From Nitrospirota bacterium (GTDB taxonomy: Bacteria; JACPQY01), in contig JACPAV010000004.1 in the NCBI GenBank assembly GCA_016180645.1, positions 157,544 through 221,543 of the forward strand: a stretch of DNA of 64,000 bases, written 5' to 3'. Positions 23,272 to 33,246 of the stretch are shown here, in pieces. The notes under the pieces are model-generated. The model saw only the letters and a program-made list of their open reading frames with translations, made no database searches and was not told the origin of the DNA. Each line of letters starts with the position of its first letter. Position 1 is the stretch's first letter. The translations under genes and the position numbers were made by a program.

Positions 23272-23748
23272 ATGGCTGAAGCGGTTGCGCACCGACCCAA
23301 ACTTCGGTTCAAGCCGACGGACGAAACCCGCTTGAGTTCCGTCTCGGACCCGGCTAATGTGAGCAGCCACATGGCCAAGAAGCCATACACGGTAGTCGTA
23401 GCGGAGGACGATCCCGTTTCGGCCAAGATCCTCCTGAACGAGCTCCAGAAGGCTGGTTTCAAGGTCCAAGTATTCCCAAACGGGGGCGAGGCGATCCAGG
23501 CCATCAAGCAGAGCCCGCCCGACGTGGCCATTCTCGACCTGATGATGCCGAAGCTTCACGGATTCGAGGTCTGCCGCATGATCAAGACCGACGCGGCGCT
23601 GAAATCGGTGAAAGTGATGATCCTGACGGCGCGTGCCTACAAGCCGGACCAGGACAAGGCCATGGAGCTGGGCGCCGATGGATTCGTGCTCAAGCCCTTC
23701 GCGCCAAACGAAATTATTGAAAAAATCCGCAAGCTGGCGGGCGGATGA
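23272..23748 (+). CDS. Single-domain response regulator (CheY-like receiver)
   Basis: The receiver domain runs from about residue 38 (YTVVVAEDDPVSAKILL, acidic pair) through the phosphoacceptor Asp in VAILDLMMPKLHGFEV (about residue 89), the Thr in MILTARA and the Lys in FVLKPFAPNEI. No output domain follows, so it signals by protein contact. GTG/ATG choices: ATG 23272 has AGAGG upstream; ATG 23371 starts right at the receiver domain and would give 125 residues. The stop overlaps the MBL hydrolase start by 4 bases, so the two proteins very likely act together. No histidine kinase is adjacent. Confidence 0.88.
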   Translation: MAEAVAHRPKLRFKPTDETRLSSVSDPANVSSHMAKKPYTVVVAEDDPVSAKILLNELQKAGFKVQVFPNGGEAIQAIKQSPPDVAILDLMMPKLHGFEVCRMIKTDAALKSVKVMILTARAYKPDQDKAMELGADGFVLKPFAPNEIIEKIRKLAGG

Positions 23749-24689
23749 GCGCGGGTCACCACACTCCGGCTGAATCGACCCCGGGTTTTTTCCGCGTCAA
23801 GTTCTGGGGAACACGCGGATCGATCGCCACACCCGATCCGGCCTGTCTCGGATACGGCGGCAACACGGCCTGCACCGAAGTTCGCGTGGATGGCGAGGTG
23901 ATCGTGATCGACGTGGGCACGGGAGGTCGATTGCTTGGCTCCGCGTTGGCGAAAGAGTACGTGGGCAGGGAGTTCACCGTCCACCTTCTCATCACGCACA
24001 CGCATTGGGACCATATTCAGGGCTTCCCCTTCTTCCTGCCGGCGTATCTGCCCACGGTAAAGCTGAAGATCTACGGCCCGGCGGGAACCGACAAGCCCAT
24101 CGAGAAACTGTTCCGGGACCAGATGGACACTTCCTATTTCCCGGTGCCGCTGACCGACTTGTCATCATCCATTGAATTCAAGAACCTCCGCGGGGGGGAC
24201 GAATTCGATATCGGGCCGATGCGGGTGAAGGCCTTCTACCTGAACCACCCCTGCATGGCGCTCGGCTACCGGATCGAGGCGGGCAAGAAATCGATGGCCT
24301 ACATCACGGATCACGAGCCCTACCGCCATCTCCTGTTCCGCCAAAATCCGCTGGCGACACGGCTTGCGAATCGCGAGCAGATCGAGCGGCTCGATCACGG
24401 CTTGGTGGAGTTCGTTCAGGGCGTCGATCTCTACGTGTGCGAAGGCCAGTACACCAAAGAAGAGTATCCGCAGAAAATCGGATGGGGCCACACCTGCCTG
24501 GACGATTTGGTTCAGTACGGCATCGACGCGAAGGTGAAGAAGATGCTCCTCATCCACCATGATCCGATGCACGACGACGGATTTGTGGACAAAATGGTGG
24601 CCCACGCCCAGCAGCTCATCAAGAAATCCGGCCAGCCCATCGAATTCGCAGGCGCCCGCGAAGGCTTCGAAATCAACCTGATCGGCTGA
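23745..24689 (+). CDS. MBL-fold metallohydrolase (PdeA/RNase Z-like)
   Basis: This 314-residue protein carries the metallo-beta-lactamase signature ITHTHWDHIQGFPFF (HxHxDH). FWGTRGSIATP near the N-terminus is typical of a branch related to cyclic-nucleotide phosphodiesterases and RNase Z, and IGWGHTCLDDLVQY and LLIHHDPMHDD follow toward the C-terminus. The N-terminal part includes YGGNTACTEVRVDG. It is translationally coupled to the receiver protein by ATGA. A phosphorylation-controlled hydrolase of a nucleotide signal is an attractive inference, but the substrate is unknown. Its 3' end overlaps the convergent gene by 17 bases. Confidence 0.88.
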   Translation: MSAGHHTPAESTPGFFRVKFWGTRGSIATPDPACLGYGGNTACTEVRVDGEVIVIDVGTGGRLLGSALAKEYVGREFTVHLLITHTHWDHIQGFPFFLPAYLPTVKLKIYGPAGTDKPIEKLFRDQMDTSYFPVPLTDLSSSIEFKNLRGGDEFDIGPMRVKAFYLNHPCMALGYRIEAGKKSMAYITDHEPYRHLLFRQNPLATRLANREQIERLDHGLVEFVQGVDLYVCEGQYTKEEYPQKIGWGHTCLDDLVQYGIDAKVKKMLLIHHDPMHDDGFVDKMVAHAQQLIKKSGQPIEFAGAREGFEINLIG

Positions 24690-25104
24690 TCCGTTTCTCC
24701 TTTTCGGCGAGCCCGCATAACTTCCCTTCTATCTCCAGAGCGTAGACTCGCAGGAGGGCACGTTCCGGATCCAGTACCGCGTGGTAGCGGATATCTTCCG
24801 TTCCGGCGGTGCGGATGAAGAGTTCGGTCGAGTTCTTCTTGTCGATGAGTTCAATGCCTTGAATGGCGGCGATCGGGAATACACAGATCCGCTTCCGCGC
24901 GCTTCCGGCGGTGAGATCCACAATGGCCGACCCCACGATTCCGCCGAACTCCAAGACCGGCTTCCCCTCCCCGTGACTGACTTGGTAAAAATGGGCGGAG
25001 AGGTCCGTTTCCCATCGGGAAAGGGTCCGGACGAAATCTTCAACAACCTCCGAGGGAAAGTGCTCCGCCGCGACTTTCCTAATCCTCTTGCTCAGGAGTT
25101 CCAA
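24673..25104 (-). CDS. Hypothetical protein after lipoprotein hydrolase
   Basis: About 143 residues, with an amphipathic N-terminal helix (LLSKRIRKVAAEHFPSEVVE) and then alternating beta strands (KPVLEFGGIVGSAIVDL, KRICVFPIAAIQGIELID). No family is recognised and there is no signal peptide. The frame is open far upstream across the neighbouring gene, but the likely start is TTG 25104, 4 bases after that gene's stop, which makes them an operon. It ends inside the convergent MBL gene. Confidence 0.6.
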   Translation of the reverse strand: MELLSKRIRKVAAEHFPSEVVEDFVRTLSRWETDLSAHFYQVSHGEGKPVLEFGGIVGSAIVDLTAGSARKRICVFPIAAIQGIELIDKKNSTELFIRTAGTEDIRYHAVLDPERALLRVYALEIEGKLCGLAEKEKRISRSG

Positions 25105-25108
25105 CGAC

Positions 25109-27052
25109 CTACTTCTCTCCGCGGGGGATGATGACGGGTGATCCTGTCTCCACGTAAGTGCGGAAGAACTCCTGGACTTGGCGGGAGGCGCGGTCGTCCT
25201 CGAAGACGACCCAGTGGCGCCCCTGTTCGTATTGCTGGTCGCCGCCCGTGAGCTTGACACCGGTCGGAACGGATACATTCAAAGAAACCGGGGGCGTCAA
25301 CGGCTCCCTGCCCAACACTTGGAGGAACGGCACGTCCTTCATGAGAGGCGTGAGCATATCCACGCCGAGTGCTACGGCCAGAGCTTCGTTAGTGGAGGGA
25401 GGCAGATAGACGTCCTTGAAGCCCTCTGTCATGAAGACATGCTTGGGCGCGTCGGTATTGATCATCACGTAGGGAGCATAGTTCACTGGATCGACCGGCT
25501 CGGTGACGGATTGAAAGAGTGTGAGGAGAAAGTAGAATTCGTCCACCGGCTCGCCCGCCACGCCGAACCAGGATTTCAACGTCTCCCCCGCTTGTTCGGG
25601 GGTCACCCCGAGGAGGTCGGCGATTTCATCATCGCCCTTGAACAGCCGGTCCTTCACGAAATAGATCATGTTTCCACCCGAGCCGCTGAGCATCGCCGCC
25701 TTCACGTCCGGGTCGATCATGAGGTACGGCACGCCGGTCGTCGTCCCCTGCGAATGGCCCATGAAAAGGATCTTGTTGGCATCGAACGTGATGGGTAGTT
25801 TCTGGGTTGTGATCTCGGCGGGCACGACGAGCTTCCGGACGAGCAGCGATGTTTCAAGCGTATCGAAAGCGGCCTGACGGAGCAGATCGAGTGAGGAATT
25901 CACGTTGGTGAGATTCACCGTGAGCATGATGGCGGGGACATCGGAGGGATTTCGCGCGCCGTGGAGCGGTTGATCGATCGCGATGACCGCCGTATCGATC
26001 TGGGCGAAAAGGCACGGGAGGTCTTCATTCACGAAACTGAACCGGTCGCCTCCGGTTCCGTGCATGTAGATGACAACGGGGAAGCCGGTTGACGGCGGTG
26101 CGGATTTCGGGAGCGAGAGGCCGAACGAAAGAGTTTCTTGCGTTTGGGGCTGAGGGGTTCCGTCCGGTGCGAGGACAAAGATCCCGGTTCCGGGGTCGGC
26201 GTAAGGCGCAGGTCCTGAGAGGAAGTTCGGTTCCTGGAACTTCCCTTCGTAAAGGTCGAAACATTCACTCGCCTTCTTGAGTTTCTTGGTTTGGATACTC
26301 GTGGCAGTTGGGGAGGGCAACTGGCGCAGGTACTCGGCCCCCTTCAGGAGTGGACCCAGCACGTCCTGGGTGGTGAATACAGCCGCGGCAGCGATGTCGT
26401 CGCCCTTCGCCAGCACGCGGGACCGAACGAACTTGAGGTCGGTGGCAAGATGGCCCTGCTCGGCTTGGAGGAAGGTTTCCATCGAGCCCAGGCTGAGCCC
26501 GTCGGCGTCTTCGACAGTTCGCGTGAGAACGGCGGCGTATCGGGAGGCGGGGCGCATCGGGAACCCCGGGAACGGGAGCAGCACGAGCGTATTCGCGGGC
26601 GAGAACTTGGTGGACTCCTTCAGAAACTTGATTAGAAGGGGTACTCGTTCGCCGAGATACGGGGAAGTGGGATCGACATTGACCAAGAGCGCCGACGAAC
26701 CGGGGAGCAACGTATCGAGCGGCGTTTGCGGCAGTGTTGTTTCATCCAGCGGAGCGTTGAAATAGAAATAGACCGCCCCGCTCGTGCCGAATGCGCGGAA
26801 ACGCGTTTCCACCTGCGGTAGAAACAACCTCAGAAGCAGATTCTCGTTTCGGCCCGGCAGCCGCGAGAGATCGACAAGCCCTTGCGCGTTCAATCTGGTG
26901 TCGTCCGGAAACGGCGCCGCGAAAAAATCCTCGGCAAGTCGCACCGGCTCGTAGTTCGCCCTCGTCGGGTTCTTCGCCGGATTATTTTCAGCCCCGCATG
27001 AGATTGCCACAACAGACGCGAATAGGCTGGCTGAGAAACGAAGGCATTTCAT
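25109..27052 (-). CDS. Secreted lipoprotein alpha/beta hydrolase
   Basis: The 647-residue lipoprotein (signal ending VAISC, Cys19) has an N-terminal Ig-like/beta region with PFPDDTRLNAQGLVDLSRLP and repeated Ig-like strands. An alpha/beta hydrolase domain follows, with oxyanion motif YMHGTGGDRF near 330 and nucleophile elbow LFMGHSQGTTTG near 433. A His in GRHWVVFE near the C-terminus is a candidate catalytic residue. This layout resembles large bacterial lipases and the protein at 56316-58214, which is a likely distant paralogue. Probable surface esterase or lipase; substrate unknown. Confidence 0.82.
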   Translation of the reverse strand: MKCLRFSASLFASVVAISCGAENNPAKNPTRANYEPVRLAEDFFAAPFPDDTRLNAQGLVDLSRLPGRNENLLLRLFLPQVETRFRAFGTSGAVYFYFNAPLDETTLPQTPLDTLLPGSSALLVNVDPTSPYLGERVPLLIKFLKESTKFSPANTLVLLPFPGFPMRPASRYAAVLTRTVEDADGLSLGSMETFLQAEQGHLATDLKFVRSRVLAKGDDIAAAAVFTTQDVLGPLLKGAEYLRQLPSPTATSIQTKKLKKASECFDLYEGKFQEPNFLSGPAPYADPGTGIFVLAPDGTPQPQTQETLSFGLSLPKSAPPSTGFPVVIYMHGTGGDRFSFVNEDLPCLFAQIDTAVIAIDQPLHGARNPSDVPAIMLTVNLTNVNSSLDLLRQAAFDTLETSLLVRKLVVPAEITTQKLPITFDANKILFMGHSQGTTTGVPYLMIDPDVKAAMLSGSGGNMIYFVKDRLFKGDDEIADLLGVTPEQAGETLKSWFGVAGEPVDEFYFLLTLFQSVTEPVDPVNYAPYVMINTDAPKHVFMTEGFKDVYLPPSTNEALAVALGVDMLTPLMKDVPFLQVLGREPLTPPVSLNVSVPTGVKLTGGDQQYEQGRHWVVFEDDRASRQVQEFFRTYVETGSPVIIPRGEK

Positions 27053-27181
27053 GAGGCCATTCTACGGTCTGGGGCCTTCCTTGCAAGAGTGGAGAAGATA
27101 ATCGATCATGGGGAAGAAGATGCCCGAACCTCCCGCTGAACGGAATCGGGAATGCGAGAGTGGGCCGAAAGGAGGCGAAAC

Positions 27182-27412
27182 ATGGAACAACCAAATCAGC
27201 TCGGCAACACGGGCGCATATGCCCCCTGCCCTTGCGGGAGCGGCAAGAAGGTCAAGTTCTGCTGCGGATTGAAGGAAGACGTCGATCCGGAGAAGCCCGC
27301 TTCAGCTTCTGCGCAAGTCGAGAGCAAACGACCTCCAGCTTCACCGACACGGGGAAAGTCGGGCCCCTCCGACGCCTTCATCGGCTACCGACACGGGAGA
27401 CGCAAAGTCTGA
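27182..27412 (+). CDS. SEC-C metal-binding motif protein
   Basis: This 76-residue protein is built around YAPCPCGSGKKVKFCCGLKE (residues about 13-32). That is the SEC-C zinc motif found at the SecA C-terminus, where it binds SecB and the ribosome, and in many small proteins. The rest is Pro/Ser/Lys-rich and probably disordered. ATG 27182 is chosen because AGGAGG sits 8 bases upstream; the frame extends to 27152. The role is unknown; a ribosome or SecB adaptor is possible by analogy. Confidence 0.8.
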   Translation: MEQPNQLGNTGAYAPCPCGSGKKVKFCCGLKEDVDPEKPASASAQVESKRPPASPTRGKSGPSDAFIGYRHGRRKV

Positions 27413-27480
27413 GAGGAGGTCGTCCGCTCCCGCCTGTAACGCCGCTTGCCTTGCAAGGGTGAAGCGATGAGAATGCGGCG

Positions 27481-28245
27481 ATGTCGAAAGCCGGGGCGCT
27501 CCTCAAACAGGTCCGGTTCGTGCTCGTCCGGCCTCAAACGCCGGGGAATATCGGTTCGACGGCGCGAGTCCTGACGAACTTCGGCTTCACCCATCTCTCC
27601 CTCGTCGAACCGGCCGCGGCGCTCGATCATGAAGCGGTGAAGTTCGCCGTCCACGGAAAATCTCTTCTGATGAAGGCGCGCCGCTGTGCGTCGCTGGAAG
27701 ACGCGGTGGGCGGTGATCACGTGGTGATGGGCATGACCCGCAGGCTCGGCCATCGGCGGAGACATCACTACCTCACTCCGGAGCAGGCCTGCGCGATGGT
27801 GCGGGACGTCGTCGCCTCTTCCCGCGTTTCGATCCTCTTCGGGCCGGAGGATGACGGACTGTCCAACGACGATCTCCGGTTCTGCCATTGGCTGGTCACG
27901 ATCCCGTCTCCCTCGACGCACAATTCGATGAATCTCTCGCATGCCGTGGCGGTGATGGCCTACGAACTGGCGCACCAGATCTCCGAAGGACGCGTCTATT
28001 CCCGCGCCACCGCCTCGGAAATGGAATCATTCTTTCAACACCTGCTTACCGTCCTCCACCAGATCCGCTTTCTGAAAGCCCACGATCGTCACCGGATGAT
28101 GATGAAGTTCCGGCATATCTTTCACCGCGCCGGACTGGACCAGAAGGAAGTGAAGACGCTCCACGGCGTGCTGAGTCAGATTCAGTACACGCTCGGCGTG
28201 CGCAAGGGGATCGACTTGAAGAGTTCGGCAGAAGCTGATACCTGA
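27481..28245 (+). CDS. trmJ: tRNA/rRNA 2'-O-methyltransferase, TrmJ-like (SPOUT)
   Basis: This 254-residue SPOUT protein contains FVLVRPQTPGNIGSTARVL, ILFGPEDDGLSNDDL and NSMNLSHAVAVMAYEL, the three conserved motifs of the TrmH/TrmJ group that form the knotted SAM-binding site. TrmJ methylates ribose 32 of several tRNAs; the N-terminal RPQTPGNIG and the C-terminal helical extension (to LGVRKGIDL) fit TrmJ better than TrmL. It is followed 23 bases later by ugd. Confidence 0.9.
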   Translation: MSKAGALLKQVRFVLVRPQTPGNIGSTARVLTNFGFTHLSLVEPAAALDHEAVKFAVHGKSLLMKARRCASLEDAVGGDHVVMGMTRRLGHRRRHHYLTPEQACAMVRDVVASSRVSILFGPEDDGLSNDDLRFCHWLVTIPSPSTHNSMNLSHAVAVMAYELAHQISEGRVYSRATASEMESFFQHLLTVLHQIRFLKAHDRHRMMMKFRHIFHRAGLDQKEVKTLHGVLSQIQYTLGVRKGIDLKSSAEADT

Positions 28246-28268
28246 GAGCGTACCGCACAGGGCTCATC

Positions 28269-29597
28269 GTGGATATTTGCGTTATTGGAACCGGATACGT
28301 CGGTCTCGTCACGGGCACATGCCTGGCCGAGACGGGCAACCGCGTCGTCTGCATGGACATCGACGAAAAGCGGATCCGCTCGCTGGAACACGGCCAAATC
28401 CCCATCTTCGAACCCGGCCTCAAGGAGCTGGTAACGCGGAACGTGAAGGAAGGGCGGCTCCGATTCACCACGGATCTTCGCAAGTCGCTCGATGGCGCGC
28501 TCCTCTGTTTCATCGCGGTGGGGACACCGCCCCTCAAGAGCGGCAAGTCGGATTTGTCGGCGATGTTCCGCCTGGCGCGGGACATCGGGAAATATCTGAC
28601 TCAATACACGATCGTCATCGTGAAGAGCACCGTTCCCGTGGGCACTACGATGAAGGTGAAGCAGATCATTCAGAAATCGGCCCGATCCGATTTCGCCGTC
28701 GCCATGAACCCCGAATTTCTCAAAGAGGGCAGCGCCGTCGATGATTTCATGCGGCCGGATCGGGTGGTCGTCGGCGTGGAGCGCGATGACGTGGCCGGCA
28801 TTCTGAAACGGCTCTACGCGCCTCTGGTCAGAACCGAACATCCCATCATCGTGATGGACATTGCCAGCGCCGAGCTGACGAAGTATGCGGCCAACGCCTA
28901 CCTGGCCACCCGCATCTCCTACATCAACGAAGTCGCCAACATATGCGAACGCGTGGGGGCGGACATCGAGATGGTACGCAAGGGGATGGGCGGCGATGCC
29001 CGCATCGGTTACCAGTTTCTTTTTCCCGGCGTCGGATACGGCGGCTCCTGTTTCCCGAAAGACGTCGATTCGCTCGCGCACTTCGCCAAGGCGGCCGGCT
29101 ACCGTCCCGACCTTGTGGGTGCTGTCAATTCGGTCAACCGGAGACAGAGACAAATTCTCTTTCAGAAGGTCGTGAGACATTTCAAGGGCTCCGTGGCGGG
29201 GAAGACATTCGCCGTGTGGGGTCTCTCCTTCAAACCCAAGACGGACGACGTGCGGGAGGCGCCCTCCATCGACATCATCCGCTTGCTCCTCCAGGCCCGG
29301 GCGAAAGTCCGTGTATACGATCCCGTCGCCATGCCGAACACGCAGAAAATATTCGGCCACCGACTGCAATACACGAAGAAGCCCCTTGAAGCCGCCCGAG
29401 GAGCGCATGCGCTTCTCATCCTCACCGAATGGCAGGAGTTCCGATCGCCCGATTTCGCCCAGCTCCGCGAGACGATGAAGTCCTGGGCGATTTTCGACGG
29501 GCGGAATCTTTTCGACCCGGCCGTGATCCGCAACGAAAAATTCTTCTACTACGCCTTCGGACGTCCGCCGGTGACCGGTTCGCGGGCTTCGAGCTGA
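28269..29597 (+). CDS. ugd: UDP-glucose 6-dehydrogenase
   Basis: The enzyme oxidises UDP-glucose to UDP-glucuronate with NAD. The 442-residue protein has the Rossmann start MDICVIGTGYVGLVTGTCLA, the segment TVPVGTTMKVK, the helix ISYINEVANICERVGAD and the catalytic cysteine in GYGGSCFPKDVDSLAHFA. WGLSFKPKTDDVREAPS opens the C-terminal UDP-binding domain. The start is GTG 28269. The next gene, 6 bases later, is a UDP-glucuronate decarboxylase, so the pair would make UDP-glucuronate and UDP-xylose for surface polysaccharide. Confidence 0.95.
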   Translation: MDICVIGTGYVGLVTGTCLAETGNRVVCMDIDEKRIRSLEHGQIPIFEPGLKELVTRNVKEGRLRFTTDLRKSLDGALLCFIAVGTPPLKSGKSDLSAMFRLARDIGKYLTQYTIVIVKSTVPVGTTMKVKQIIQKSARSDFAVAMNPEFLKEGSAVDDFMRPDRVVVGVERDDVAGILKRLYAPLVRTEHPIIVMDIASAELTKYAANAYLATRISYINEVANICERVGADIEMVRKGMGGDARIGYQFLFPGVGYGGSCFPKDVDSLAHFAKAAGYRPDLVGAVNSVNRRQRQILFQKVVRHFKGSVAGKTFAVWGLSFKPKTDDVREAPSIDIIRLLLQARAKVRVYDPVAMPNTQKIFGHRLQYTKKPLEAARGAHALLILTEWQEFRSPDFAQLRETMKSWAIFDGRNLFDPAVIRNEKFFYYAFGRPPVTGSRASS

Positions 29598-29603
29598 GGC
29601 CCC

Positions 29604-30566
29604 ATGGCGAAGGGTCGGGTCGTCATCACCGGAGGGGCCGGTTTTATTGGCTCCCATCTGTGTGAGGAACTGATCCGGCGCGACTACGACGTCACGTGCA
29701 TCGACAATCTCCTCACCGGCGATCTGGCCAACATCCAGCCCCTCTTTGGAAATCCGAAGTTCATGTTCATGAAAATGGACGTGACGAACTTCATTCACGT
29801 GCCGGGGGAGGTGAACTACATCCTCCATTTTGCCTCGCCGGCTTCGCCGGTCGACTATCTCCGGCACCCCATTCCAACGCTCAAGGTCGGCGCGCTGGGT
29901 ACGCACAAGGCCCTGGGCCTCGCGAAAGAAAAGAGAGCTACGTTTTTTCTTGCCTCCACCTCCGAGATTTACGGCGATCCGCTCGTGCATCCTCAACCCG
30001 AGTCATACTGGGGGAACGTGAACCCGATCGGACCTCGCGGCGTGTACGATGAGGCGAAGCGCTTTGCCGAGGCCCTATCGATGGCCTATCACCGGAACCA
30101 CAAGATCGACGTCAAGATCGTCCGCATCTTCAATACTTACGGCCCGCGGATGAGGCGGGAGGACGGCCGCGCCGTGCCCACGTTCATCAACGAAGCTCTG
30201 GCGGGCCAACCGATGACGATCTTCGGCGACGGAAAGCAGACGCGAAGCTTTTGCTTTGTGACGGACCTGGTGGATGGAATCCTCCGGCTTCTCTTCTCCG
30301 ATTTCAACGGCCCCATGAACCTCGGCAACCCGGCGGAGTACAGCATTATGGATCTGGCCCGCATGATCGCCAAGCTCGCGGGCGTCCCGGAGAAATTCCG
30401 AAACCAGCCGCTGCCGGTGGATGACCCGAAGGTTCGACGCCCGGACATTTCCCTGGCGACGCAGAAGCTGGGGTGGTCCCCCCGCGTGCCCGTCGAGGAG
30501 GGCCTGAAGGTCACGATCGACTACTTCCGCAAGAGCGCTTCGCCCTCGGGGCGCCCGATTGAATGA
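29604..30566 (+). CDS. UDP-glucuronate decarboxylase (UDP-xylose synthase), SDR family
   Basis: This 320-residue extended SDR protein has the NAD-binding [18 protein letters not shown], the catalytic [14 protein letters not shown], then [11 protein letters not shown] (YxxxK) and [21 protein letters not shown] with the downstream [14 protein letters not shown] is the hallmark of UXS/ArnA-type decarboxylases that turn UDP-glucuronate into UDP-xylose. The upstream ugd supplies the substrate. Simple UDP-sugar epimerases lack this signature, so decarboxylase is preferred. Confidence 0.92.
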   Translation: MAKGRVVITGGAGFIGSHLCEELIRRDYDVTCIDNLLTGDLANIQPLFGNPKFMFMKMDVTNFIHVPGEVNYILHFASPASPVDYLRHPIPTLKVGALGTHKALGLAKEKRATFFLASTSEIYGDPLVHPQPESYWGNVNPIGPRGVYDEAKRFAEALSMAYHRNHKIDVKIVRIFNTYGPRMRREDGRAVPTFINEALAGQPMTIFGDGKQTRSFCFVTDLVDGILRLLFSDFNGPMNLGNPAEYSIMDLARMIAKLAGVPEKFRNQPLPVDDPKVRRPDISLATQKLGWSPRVPVEEGLKVTIDYFRKSASPSGRPIE

Positions 30567-30582
30567 AGCCTCGGCGCAAATC

Positions 30583-30650
30583 GTACGCAGGCTCAAGCCT
30601 GCGCCTACCTAGGACTCACCTCTTGGGTAGCCGCGGGCTTCAGCCCGCGT
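30583..30650. repeat. Two-hairpin GTAGG/CCTAC repeat
   Basis: Two small hairpins lie in the gap between the decarboxylase gene and lepA. The first runs GTAC, GCAGGC, TCAA, GCCTGC, then GCCTAC (30583-30608). The second runs GTAGCC, GCGGGC, TTCA, GCCCGC (30627-30650). The stems differ but loop size and flanks recur in the other repeats of this family in the window. Confidence 0.65.
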
Positions 30651-30670
30651 CATTGCGTTGGGGGCTTTAG

Positions 30671-32488
30671 ATGATCCCTCCCGAGCGGATACGCAACTTC
30701 TCCATCATCGCCCACATCGATCACGGGAAGTCCACCTTGGCGGATCGCATCCTGGAACTGACCGGGGCCGTGTCCAAACGCGAAATGCGGGCGCAATACT
30801 TGGACAGCATGGACCTCGAGCGCGAACGCGGAATCACGATCAAAGCTACGCCGGTTCGGCTCGAATACAAGGCAAAGGACGGTCAAATCTATCGCATGAA
30901 TTTGATCGACACGCCCGGCCACGTCGATTTTTCCTACGAAGTGTCCCGCTCGCTTGCCTGCTGCGAAGGGGCGGTGCTCGTGGTGGACGTCTCCCAGGGC
31001 GTGGAAGCCCAAACCCTGGCCCACGCGAACATCGCGATGGAGTTGGGCCTGGGTCTGCTCCCGGTTCTGAACAAGATCGATTTGAAAAACGCGGATCCCG
31101 AACGGGCGTGCCGCGAGATCGAAGAACTCCTGGGGCTCGACACGGCGGACCACGTGCGTTGCAGCGCAAAAGAGGGGGTGGGCATTCAGGACGTTCTCGA
31201 AAGCGTCATCCGGCTGATCCCTCCCCCCAAAGGAGACCGATCCGTTCCGCTCCGCGCGCTCCTGTTCGACAGTTGGTTTGACGATTTCCGCGGCGTGATC
31301 GTCGTGGTGCGCGTATTCGAGGGGCACATCACCCCCGGGAAAACGATTCTCTTCATGTCCAATCAGAAAACCTACTTGGTCGAGGAGGTGGGCATCTTCG
31401 CTCCAAAGCCGGTAAAGGCCGACCGGCTTGACGCCGGAGATGTGGGCTACATCATCGCCGGGATTCGGGAGGTGCGCGACACGAGAGTGGGCGACACGGT
31501 GACCGAGAAGGAACGCCCGGCCTCGGTGCCTTTCCCGGGATTCAAAGCCCTGAAACCGATGGTGTACGCAGGCTTGTACCCCGTGGACTCGAACGACTAT
31601 GAAGACCTGCGCGATGCCGTGGAGAAACTGCGGCTGAACGATTCCTCGTTCACCTACGAGCCGGAAAATTCGGTGGCGCTCGGATTCGGCTTCCGCTGCG
31701 GATTCCTCGGGCTGCTCCACATGGACGTGGTTCGGGAGCGGCTTGAACGCGAGTTTGGACTCTCCGCCGAAGGATCGCTCATCTGCACCGCGCCGACGCC
31801 CCTCTTTGAAGTGATGAAGACCGATGGGGAGATCCTCCGCGTGGACAATCCGAAGAAGATGCCGGACGAGAGCCAGATCGAGCTCGTTCAGGAGCCGATC
31901 GTGCTGGCCACGATTCACGTGCCGACGCCGTACGTGGGTGCCGTACTTCAGCTCTGCGAATCGGTGCGCGGCGTTCAGAAAGAGCTCAAGTATCCCACAC
32001 CCGACCGCGCCATGGTCCTCTACGACTTGCCTTTGAATGAAATCATGGCAGACTTCTTCGACCGGCTGAAGTCGGTGTCGAAGGGATACGCTTCGCTGGA
32101 CTATGAATTCAAGGAATTTCAGGAAGCGGAGATGGTGAAAGTGGACATGCTGCTGAACGGCGAGCCCGTCGATGCCCTTTCGTTCATCGTGCACAAGCGG
32201 CGGGCCTACGATGAGGGGCGGGACATCGCGGAGCGCCTGCGAAAGCTGATTCCTCGCCAGCAATACGAGGTGGCAATTCAGGCGGCGATCGGCGGCAAGA
32301 TCATCGCCCGGGAGAACGTGAAGCCGTTCCGGAAGGACGTGACGGCGAAATTGTACGGCGGCGATATAACGAGAAAAATGAAAGTCTTGAAGAAACAGAA
32401 GGAAGGCAAGAAACGGATGAAGATGGTCGGCCGCGTCGAGGTTCCCCAGGAGGCCTTTCTGGCGCTGCTGAGGAAAGGTCAGGCGTAA
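30671..32488 (+). CDS. lepA: Elongation factor 4 (LepA)
   Basis: LepA is a ribosome-associated GTPase that resembles EF-G without domain IV and affects translation under ionic stress. The 605-residue protein has the G1 motif [35 protein letters not shown] (G3) and the NKID motif (G4). The C-terminal LepA-specific domain has [19 protein letters not shown], typical of the family. Length is as expected (about 600). The stop overlaps the lepB start as TAATG, a pairing (lepA-lepB) seen in many bacteria. Confidence 0.97.
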   Translation: MIPPERIRNFSIIAHIDHGKSTLADRILELTGAVSKREMRAQYLDSMDLERERGITIKATPVRLEYKAKDGQIYRMNLIDTPGHVDFSYEVSRSLACCEGAVLVVDVSQGVEAQTLAHANIAMELGLGLLPVLNKIDLKNADPERACREIEELLGLDTADHVRCSAKEGVGIQDVLESVIRLIPPPKGDRSVPLRALLFDSWFDDFRGVIVVVRVFEGHITPGKTILFMSNQKTYLVEEVGIFAPKPVKADRLDAGDVGYIIAGIREVRDTRVGDTVTEKERPASVPFPGFKALKPMVYAGLYPVDSNDYEDLRDAVEKLRLNDSSFTYEPENSVALGFGFRCGFLGLLHMDVVRERLEREFGLSAEGSLICTAPTPLFEVMKTDGEILRVDNPKKMPDESQIELVQEPIVLATIHVPTPYVGAVLQLCESVRGVQKELKYPTPDRAMVLYDLPLNEIMADFFDRLKSVSKGYASLDYEFKEFQEAEMVKVDMLLNGEPVDALSFIVHKRRAYDEGRDIAERLRKLIPRQQYEVAIQAAIGGKIIARENVKPFRKDVTAKLYGGDITRKMKVLKKQKEGKKRMKMVGRVEVPQEAFLALLRKGQA

Positions 32489-33237
32489 TGCGGAAGAAAT
32501 CGGTCTTTCGGGAGTACTTGGAGTCGTTCGCTTTTGCGGTGGTGGTGGCCCTGCTCATCCGCACATTCATCGTCCAGCCTTTCAAGATCCCGTCTTCCTC
32601 CATGGTCCCGACACTCCTCGTTGGAGACCACATTCTCGTGAACAAATTCCTCTATGGAACGAAACTTCCATTCAGCCCGGCGCGCTTCCTCCGGTGGAGG
32701 GAACCCTCGCGCGGCGACGTGGTCGTGTTCAAGTACCCCAAGGACCACAGTGTCGATTTCATCAAGCGATTGGTGGGCCTCCCGGGCGAGCGATTGGATA
32801 TCTGCCCCAAGAGAATTCTGTTGGATGGCACTCCGCTGAATGATGGCTGGGGGCACTACGAACTGGATGAAGGCGGATTTCTCCTGGAAGGGACCTTTGC
32901 GGCGGCCGACTGCGTGCCCCTTGTGGTTCCATCGAAGGGCATGGGTGTCGAGTACACCGCCTCGCAGGTGCGCGTCAATCAAGAGGCCCTTAGCGACCAG
33001 GGGAGCCGTTTCGTGCGAGAGGCGATCGCGGTGGAGGAAACGGATGCGGGAACGGCGGTCGTGACGGAAGATCATTACTTCATGATGGGAGACAACCGAA
33101 ACAACTCGCGCGACAGCCGCGCGTGGGGCTTCGTGAAAAACCGGGAAGTCGAGGGAAAGGCTTTTCTCATTTACTGGTCCTGGGACAAGGAGAAAAAACG
33201 CGTCCGCTGGGACCGTATCGGCAACCGGATCCGGTAG
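32488..33237 (+). CDS. lepB: Signal peptidase I
   Basis: LepB cuts signal peptides from exported proteins at the outer face of the inner membrane. The 249-residue protein has one N-terminal membrane segment (about 12-30), then the Ser nucleophile motif KIPSSSMVPTLLVGD (about 34-48), the general-base Lys in FIKRLVGLPGERLD (about 92-105) and the box E motif MMGDNRNNSRDSR. The insertion between the Lys and box E is about 85 residues long, like Gram-negative enzymes. Coupled to lepA by a 1-base overlap. Confidence 0.96.
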   Translation: MRKKSVFREYLESFAFAVVVALLIRTFIVQPFKIPSSSMVPTLLVGDHILVNKFLYGTKLPFSPARFLRWREPSRGDVVVFKYPKDHSVDFIKRLVGLPGERLDICPKRILLDGTPLNDGWGHYELDEGGFLLEGTFAAADCVPLVVPSKGMGVEYTASQVRVNQEALSDQGSRFVREAIAVEETDAGTAVVTEDHYFMMGDNRNNSRDSRAWGFVKNREVEGKAFLIYWSWDKEKKRVRWDRIGNRIR

Positions 33238-33246
33238 ACGATTTCC

